This document shows, one piece after another, positions 34,101 to 43,100 of a stretch of DNA of 58,504 bases. The DNA is from Tubiluchus corallicola (taxonomy: Eukaryota; Priapulida; Priapulimorpha; Priapulimorphida; Tubiluchidae). The translations under genes and the position numbers were made by a program. The notes beneath the pieces were generated by a model. It had not been told where the DNA came from and did no database searches. It saw only the letters and a list, made by a program, of their open reading frames with translations. Location of the stretch: assembly GCA_030141605.1 (NCBI GenBank), contig JAQGDQ010001063.1, positions 7,501-66,004 on the forward strand. The letters are read 5' to 3'. Positions within the stretch are counted from its first letter, which is position 1; every line of letters starts with the position of its first letter.

Positions 34101-37100
34101 GCGCTGTGATGCACTGTGAAAGCGCTGTCATGCATTGTGAAAGGGCTGTGATGCACTGTGAAAGCGCTGTGATGCATTGTGATGCACTGTGAAAGGGCTG
34201 TGATGCACTGTGAAAGCGCTGTGATGCACTGTGAAAGCACTGTGATGCACTGTGATGCATTGTGATGCACTGTGAAAGGGCTGTGATGCACTGTGAAAGC
34301 GCTGTGATGCACTGTGAAAGCGCTGTGATGCACTGTGATGCGCTGTGATGCACTGTGAAGGCACTGTGATGCACTGTGAAAGTGCTGTGATGCATTGTGA
34401 AAGCACTGTGATGCATAGTGAAAGCGCTGTGATGCACTGTGAAAGCACTGTGATGCACTGTGAAAGCGCTGTGATGCACTGTGAAAGCGCTGTGATGCAT
34501 TGTGAAAGCACTGTGATGCACTGTGAAAGTGCTGTGATGCACTGTGAAAGCACTGTGATGCACTGTGAAAGCGCTGTGATGCATTGTGAAAGCACTGTGA
34601 TGCACTGTGAAAGGCTGTGATGCACTGTGAAAGGGCTGTGATGCACTGTGAAAGCGCTGTGATGCATTGTGAAAGCACTGTGATGCACTGTGAAAGCGCT
34701 GTGATGCACTGTGAAAGCACTGTGATGCACTGTGAAAGCACTGTGATGCACTGTGAAAGCGCTGTGATGCACTGTGAAAGCGCTGTGATGCATTGTGAAA
34801 GCACTGTGATGCACTGTGAAAGCGCTGTGATGCACTGTGAAAGCACTGTGATGCACTGTGAAAGCACTGTGATGCACTGTGAAAGCACTGTGATGCGCTG
34901 TGATGCATTGTGAAAGCACTGTGAAAGCGCTGTGATGCACTGTGAAAGCACTGTGATGCACTGTGAAAGCACAGTGAAGGCACTGTGATGCACTGTGATG
35001 CGCTGTGATGCATTGTGAAAGCGCTGTGATGCACTGTGAAAGGGCTGTGATGCATTGTGAAAGCGCTGTGATGCATTGTGAAAGCACTGTGAAAGCGCTG
35101 TGATGCACTGTGAAAGCGCTGTGATGCACTGTGAAAGCACTGTGATGCACTGTGAAAGCACTGTGATGCACTGTGAAAGCACTGTGATGCATTGTGAAAG
35201 CACTGTGAAAGCGCTGTGATGCATTGTGAAAGCACTGTGAAAGCGCTGTGATGCATTGTGAAAGCACTGTGATGCACTGTGAAAGCACTGTGATGCACTG
35301 TGAAAGCACTGTGATGCACTGTGAAAGCACTGTGATGCATTGTGAAAGCACAGTGAAGGCACTGTGATGCACTGTGATGCGCTGTGATGCATTGTGAAAG
35401 CGCTGTGATGCACTGTGAAAGGGCTGTGATGCATTGTGAAAGCGCTGTGATGCATTGCGAAAGCACTGTGATGCACAACGAGTCCAGCTTGGTGTATTGA
35501 TGACTGGTAACAAACACGTTCAAAGCACAAGAATATAACAAAGTAACCCTCCACTTACATAAAGCTTAAAAAATTTGTATACGACTTACAAGCTGCTTTT
35601 TTTGCATGCAGGGCTAGTGTCGGCAGTAACGTTGTATAAAACATGTAAATTTAAACTCTCGCGATTACCGTTAGCAGCAACCATTTTGACGATAAGTCAT
35701 TTGAAACAAGTTTAGACAACCTTGCATAAAGTTTGAAAAAATAATCAGAGCATTCGTAGCACTCGTTACCAACAAAATAAAATTTTAAATGACTGTATCT
35801 TATCAACAAGATTATAATTATTAATATCATTAAAAAGGTCCGCTATTGAGCGCTGGATTCGAGCTTGAAATGCGTCAAAAACTATGTAAAAAAAAACAAA
35901 CTGAACACGAAGTTCTGATTTTCTACCCGGACAAACTTAGTTTCGGGAGAAATTTAAAATCCAACGAAAATAGTCACTGGCTAGCTTGAAATGGCCAATG
36001 GTCTTGCTTGAAAAATGCCACAATTGTCATTAAAATGCCCGGAGCACTGTGTTCACTTTCACGAATGTCTGTAGCTGATAAAATTTACAGTCTTCTTTTA
36101 ATTATCGTTAATGATGACTAAAGAATGAGTCGGTGAGACTTAAAGGTAAAGTCCACAAAGATAGTGGTCAGACCCGCTCTAATCTATGGGCTGGAAGCAG
36201 CTTCTCTAAAGAAGACCGAAGAGAAGAAAATGGGTGTGGTGGAGATGAGGATGTTGAGATGGATGGTGGGAATAACAAGAAGAGATAAAATTAGAAATAA
36301 TAACATCAGAGGAACAGTAAAAGTAGTGGAAGCCTCGCAAGATTGCGATGGTATGGACACCTGAAAAGAAGAGTCGGTGAAGATCATGTGGGAAGGGAAG
36401 ACATAAATGAAGAGATGGTCAACAACAGGAATGCGTGGAGAAGACTCATTCACAACGGCGACCCCGAATAGGGAAAAGCTGGGAAGAAGAAGAAGAAGAA
36501 GAAGATGACTAAAGAATTGTGACTTTAACTTGGTGACTTTATCAGAAATTCTCTCCTCATTGGTGTGAAAATATAAAGAATATATAGCAGCCGAAATTCG
36601 ACTCTCAAGTCTCCTCCTGAGGACTCCAAAAACCTGTATTTGTATTCGTGCTTTTGCATTCCGTACTCCTTTCATAGCACACTCCTTGCAAAATATTATA
36701 ACTATACGTATGCAAAATTTCTCTCCATCAACACAAACCATTTTATAATTACTCTTCTACAAAAATGAAAATAAAATCACCTCTCAAAAAACTAAAACTA
36801 TGATGTGTGAACCTACTCCCATGACCCTCTTTCTCCAAACTGTTTTTTAACGCTGTCCTTTTCTTACTGACATACCTGACTTTTCCTTTTTCAAATTTAT
36901 TAAATAACTCTTTTCTCTCTAGTACAGACTAAATTACTAACAATTGTCACGTGCCACTTAGCTGGTCGGCCGCTACTTAGTGACATGCTTCAGTACAACC
37001 TAAAGACATGTGCTCGCATTTAGCATAACCACTTTGGTTACCGCATTTCAAGGACCAATTTTTACATTGGTTTTCATAAAGAAAATATAAAAGTAAAAAA

Positions 37101-40100
37101 AACCAACACGACATCTGATTTTCAGGAGTGTTAAGGACACTAGAGAAGTCATCAATCGGCTCGGTTGCACATTAAGTGTTTATTAATAGCACCTACGGGT
37201 CTCCTGAAATTGAAGTCAATATTGACAAAAGCACGTTCTAATGCACGTCTCAATCAAGTACCATTGATCATTAAGTGCATCGCCTAACACTGCACAATGA
37301 TACCCTAGAGGCGGCGTGAATGAAGCCAGATAACAGTTAGTCCATCTACGGTGAAACCAAAGCACTTTTCCCCCCGCTCCGCTCGCTCATAAAGTGATAA
37401 AAGACGCGCAGCCATCATTCAAGGCCAAGGGACAAACATGCTAATGTTCAGTAAAGGCTGCTGTCCTCAATATTCTACTCTTGAATTAACTAGCACAGTG
37501 CAATCGCTTATGAACGGTTACATAAATTTCGCCGTTCAATAGACACATCAAAGAGCAAGGATATAGTGGATGCTTTAAGGAAAACCGGATCTACTGGTTC
37601 AGTGCCTCATTCGGGTATTATTACTGTTGATGACAAGGACAGATTCTAATCGTCCTCATTCAAAGTGGACTTTAGTGCCTAGTGCTACGTGTATCATGCA
37701 AGTGATACATACAGCAATGAAGCCACATGTAACATAACAGTGGAGTCACATAAGACATGGCACGGATTCATAAATATGTCATTTGGTTTTTTTATGAAAT
37801 AAGTCAGGTATCACGTAATCGGTCAGTTAACCAGCTGTGAAACTAAATCTAAATCAGCCATGCTATCAGTCAGCTAGTCAGTCAGCCATTCATCCTAACT
37901 ATGCTGTAAGTAAGTAACTAACTACCTTACAAATCGAAACAGCTTTCAGTGAATTAAAGGAAAACCGGACGATTGTGTAAACACGAGTTCAGAATAAAGA
38001 ATTCTCTAAATTATTGAAAACAGCAATAGTTTTTTTTAAATCAAAGCTTACATTAAATAATAATTACCTCGGATACTCTAATTTTGTTAAAGTTTCAAAG
38101 CTATGCGCGGCTCAGTGAATCTACTAAGATTGGCAACGGCGCCTTTTTGTCACATTCGCGTGGCTGACAAATAGACGGCGGTACCGTGATAAGCATGATC
38201 ATGAACTGCTGTGTTAGCTTCTGACGTCATGTGACATAGAGCCCATTCTCGTGACATCACGCGTTTAAGCAGTATCGCTTACGCAAACGTGCTTGACGCG
38301 CAAGGGAAGATACCTACCATTGCACAAAACTGTGGTTAGTTTCTGACGTAAGCAATAGCAGTTTCGGTTGCCGCTAATTAACTTTCCAAGCTAATTATTC
38401 AAATATAAGGAACAATTGTTAACTTTTACAAGCAAAAAATTGTATATTTTGGAAAGTAAATTAAAATGAGATTGAGGCTAAACAATCGTCTGGTTTTCCT
38501 TTCACCATTACCCTTTCCTACGTATGTGAAAGTTTGATTAATTTGATTTCAGTGACACTGGAGGTAAGAGAATGTATAAAAACCTTGGATGGCCGCCCAG
38601 TGACTTGATGCAAAATCTTTCCAATTGTCAACATGGCAGTCAAGGTCAAGACAAGGTCAAAGTCAACGTTTATGTTACCCGTGAAACACGTTTGACTAAC
38701 TTTACCCCAACGGCTTTGGAGACCTGACAGTCTCTGACGAGGTTACTCTCACACAGGTAGACAGACACACCTAAACGCTGGTGGATAATAACCTTCCATC
38801 CTTCAATCGCACCCGAGAGGTGCAACCTTGCGTGACAGATTTGAATCTACCTTTGATTAGTGGCAGGATCTCAGGAGCTTGGATAACCACGTGGAGAGAC
38901 GTACCAAATGGTATCTCTAATAACCTTCATCCTTCAATCGCACCCAAGAGGTGCAACCTTGCGTGACAGATTTGAATCTACCTTTGATTAGTGGCAGAAT
39001 CTCAGGAGCTTGGATAACCACGTGGAGAGACGTACCAAATGGTATCTCTAATAACCTTCAACCTTCAATCGCACCCAAGAGGTGCAACCTTGCGTGACAG
39101 ATTTGAATCTACCTTTGATTAGTGGCAGGATCTCCGGAGCTTGGATAACCACGTGGAGAGACGTACCAAATGGTATCTCTAATAACCTTCAACCTTCAAT
39201 CGCACCCAAGAGGTGCAACCTTGCGTGACAGATTTGAATCTATCTTTGATTAGTGGCAGGATCTCAGGAGCTTGGATAACCACGTGGAGAGACGTACCAA
39301 ATGGTATCTCTAATAACCGTCATCCTTCAATCGCACCCAAGAGGTGCAACCTTGCGTGATAGATTTAAATCTACCTTTGATTAGTGGCAGGATCTCAGGA
39401 GCTTGGATAACCACGTGGAGAGACGTACCAAATGGTATCTCTAATAACCTTCAACCTTCAATCGCACCCAAGAGGTGCAACCTTGCGTGACAGATTTGAA
39501 TCTACCTTTGATTAGTGGCAGGATCTCAGGAGCTTGGATAACCACGTGGAGAGACGTACCAAATGGTATCTCTAATAACCGTCATCCTTCAATCGCACCA
39601 GAGAGGTGCAACCTTGCGTGACAGATTTGAATCTACCTTTGATTAGTGGCAGGATCTCCGGAGCTTGGATAACCACGTGGAGAGACGTACCAAATGGTAT
39701 CTCTAATAACCTTCATCCTTCAATCGCACCCGAGAGGTGCAACCTTGCGTGACAGATTTGAATCTACCTTTGATTAGTGGCAGGATCTCAGGAGCTTGGA
39801 TAACCACGTGGAGAGACGTACCAAATGGTATCTCTAATAACCGTCATCCTTCAATCGCACCCGAGAGGTGCAACCTTGCGTGACAGATTTGAATCTACCT
39901 TTGATTAGTGGCAGGATCTCAGGAGCTTGGATAACCACGTGGAGAGACGTACCAAATGGTATCTCTAATAACCTTCATCCTTCAATCGCACCCAAGAGGT
40001 GCAACCTTGCGTGACAGATTTGAATCTACCTATGATTAGTGGCAGAATCTCAGGAGCTTGGATAACCACGTGGAGAGACGTACCAAATGGTATCTCTAAT

Positions 40101-43100
40101 AACCTTCAACCTTCAATCGCACCCAAGAGGTGCAACCTTGCGTGACAGATTTGAATCTACCTATGATTAGTGGCAGAATCTCAGGAGCTTGGATAACCAT
40201 GTGGAGAGACGTACCAAATGGTATCTCTTCACATAAATGTACATAAAATTGATGTAGCCTGTTAGCCGTTTTATGTCTGTTTCGTGTATAATTTTCTCAT
40301 AAAAGCAAGAAAATTCGAAACCTGCCCAGCCATAAAGGGAAGATCTGGACGAAATTTTCGATTTAATTTCAGTTTTATTTACTGCACGTGCAAAGAGCAG
40401 GAATCAATCTTGGCTGCAGTGGCAGTACAACATGCACACAAGCTGACAATGAGCCGTTAGGGGGCAGTGTAGGACAAACGTAAAACTGCTAATTAACTAG
40501 TAAATGAGAGCATCGTTGTTTGATGTTGATGATGGTGAGAGCATCTTTGTTTGATGCTGATGATGGTGACGATGTTACGTTGTTAACGAAGATGATAAGG
40601 AAGAGCATGATGATGATGACTTCAACAACGAAGGAGACTAAAAATTTTTCAGCAGTGGCAGCAAAAGGTTTGCCAAACACTATCAAAAAATGTCATAATG
40701 AACATAGGGAAACATAACGTCACTACTTTAAACTGTATAAATTTTATTACATGTATGAAATGATTATTGCCCCTGCAGCTACTGTATTCTCGATCTGAAA
40801 GGTAGGCAAAGTTTGTAAAATGGGTTTGTTTACGAACTTAAGCAACTAGACAACAACATGTCATTAAGTAATTAGAATATGACTGTGATTGCAAGAGTTT
40901 ATAAACCATTGCGGTTAATGAATTGAAAGAAGAAAGGAAACGCTGAAAAATTGTGGACTAGTCGGGATTCGAACCCAAGCTTAGGATTAATGCTCCCAGC
41001 CTCTGCCAGGTGAGGTACCAGACCAACATGACAGAGAAGGTCTGACTTTTTTCTCCAACTGACTACACGCAATGGGTAATACTTGTTAAAACAAACCGTA
41101 ATGGTTTAGTAATCACAATCATAATCAAATTAATTAATGAAATTGTTAATTGGCAGCTAATTTGAGAGATGTGTTACTACAAAATATTGTAATGGAAGAA
41201 CAGGAGAACAGCATCGTAACGAGGCATCTTCCTGTCTCTGAAACAGGAATAACGTGCATTGTCGTTCTGTATGAGCTTCTGAACAAGTTCTACTAATGGT
41301 ATCCCTAAATCCCCAATACACAGCATCGTAATGACGCATTTTCCTGTCTCTAAAACAGGAATAACGCACATTGTCATACTGTATGAGCCTTCTGAACAAG
41401 TTCTACTAATGGTATCCCTAACATCCCCAATACACAGCACAACACATTTCCTGTCTCTAAAACAGGAATAAACATTGTCGTACTGTATGAGCCAACAACA
41501 CAAACCCAAACCCCAAACACACAAAACACCCCAAAACAAAAACACCACAACCCACACCCAAAACAAAAAACATTGTCGTTCTGTATGAGCCTTCTGAACA
41601 AGTTCTACTAATGGTATCCCTAAATCCCCAATACACAGCATCGTAATGACACCAAAACAAAAACACCCAACCCAAACACAAACCACCAAACACACAAAAC
41701 ACCCCAAAAAAACACAACCAACAACACAAACCAACCCAACCCAACCCAACAACACAAACACAAACCCCAACAAAACCACCACCAACAACACAAACCCAAA
41801 CCCCAAACACACACAAAGCATTTTCCTGTCTCTAAAACAGGAATAACGCACATTGTCATACTGTATGAGCCTTCTGAACAAGTTCTACTAATGGTATCCC
41901 TACATCCCCAATACACAGCATCGTAACGAGGCATTTTCCTGTCTCTAAAACAGGAATAACGTACATTGTCGTACTGTATGAGTCTTCTGAACAAGTTCTA
42001 CTAATGGTATCCCTAAATCCCCAATACACAGCATTGTAATGAGGCATTTTCCTGTCTCTAAAACAGGAATAACGTACATTGTCGTACTGTATGAGCCTTC
42101 TGAACAAATTCTACTAATGGTATCCCTAAATCCCCAATACACAGCATCGTAACGAGGCATTTTCCTGTCTCTAAAACAGGAATAACGTACATTGTCGTAC
42201 TGTATGAGCCTTCTGAACAAGTTCTACTAATGGTATCCCTAAATCCCCAATACACAGCATCGTAACGAGGCATTTTCCTGTCTCTAAAACAGGAATAACG
42301 TACATTGTCGTACTGTATGAGCGTTCTGAACAAGTTCTACTAATGGTATCCCTAAATCCCTAATACACAGCATCGTAACGAGGCATTTTCCTGTCTCTAA
42401 AACAGGAATAACGTACATTGTCGTACTGTATGAGTCTTCTGCACAAGTTCTACTAATGGTATCCCTAAATCCCCAATACACAGCATCGTAACGAGGCATT
42501 TTCCTGTCTCTAAAACAGGAATAACGTACATTGTCGTACTGTATGAGCGTTCTGAACAAGTTCTACTAATGGTATCCCTAAAATCCCCAATACACTCCAA
42601 TTCTCAGACGCATCGACTTCAACGCCTACTAATCTTATAAGACATATCAGCTGTACACCTTATGAGATTAGCAGGAGATCACTTTACCGGGACATGGCTT
42701 ACACAATTAAATCAACCAACGGCTGATCGTATGTATATTTAATGGTAGTTGTACTACGACAACTGAATGACATTAATGGAACAATGACACCATTTCTCAC
42801 TCACGGCTTATGAAAAATCATTAATTTCAAACTGAAGGCAGTGCTTAACTATGGTTCTTAGGTTCTGGCTGAATTCAAACACCAAGTAACATTGCTTGGC
42901 TGCGTTCATTCTTTATCTAGCTCATTGTCATTAATTTCTTTGCTAGTCATACGTGCCATACTCAAAATTGAACTAATCAACACATCAAACAACTAAATCA
43001 AGAAAGAGAATCCGGTATAATAATTCTGAGTGATAATTATGGTATATTCATTCTGTCAGCCAACTGCACTGTTCGATTTGCAAGACAAAGCAGTCCAGTA

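Larger units (their letters stand above)
41208..42596. repeat. 113-bp minisatellite, about 11 copies, interrupted by A/C-only segments
   Basis: Unit: tttcctgtctctaaaacagg ... attgtcgtactgtatgagcc ... ttctgaacaagttctactaa ... tccccaatacacagcatcgt. TTCCTGT and ACAGGAA form a 7-bp hairpin. Two stretches (41492-41569, 41650-41817) are replaced by sequence made only of A and C. The overlapping minus frames ([11 protein letters not shown]...) are from the repeat. Confidence 0.95.

Noticed and set aside
33919-35554. Minus-strand open frames of 461-540 codons
   Set aside because: All three are the same 10/11-bp repeat read in different frames (HHSAFTV, ASQCFHS, ITALSQC); no start context, no domain.
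40951-41030. Functional tRNA gene on the minus strand
   Set aside because: B-box is good but the A-box departs from consensus and the acceptor stem does not close; better explained as a SINE head.
41157-42600. Chain of 65-234-codon minus-strand frames ([11 protein letters not shown]...)
   Set aside because: Repeat frames shifted by 113 bp; the longest depends on the doubtful A/C-only segments.
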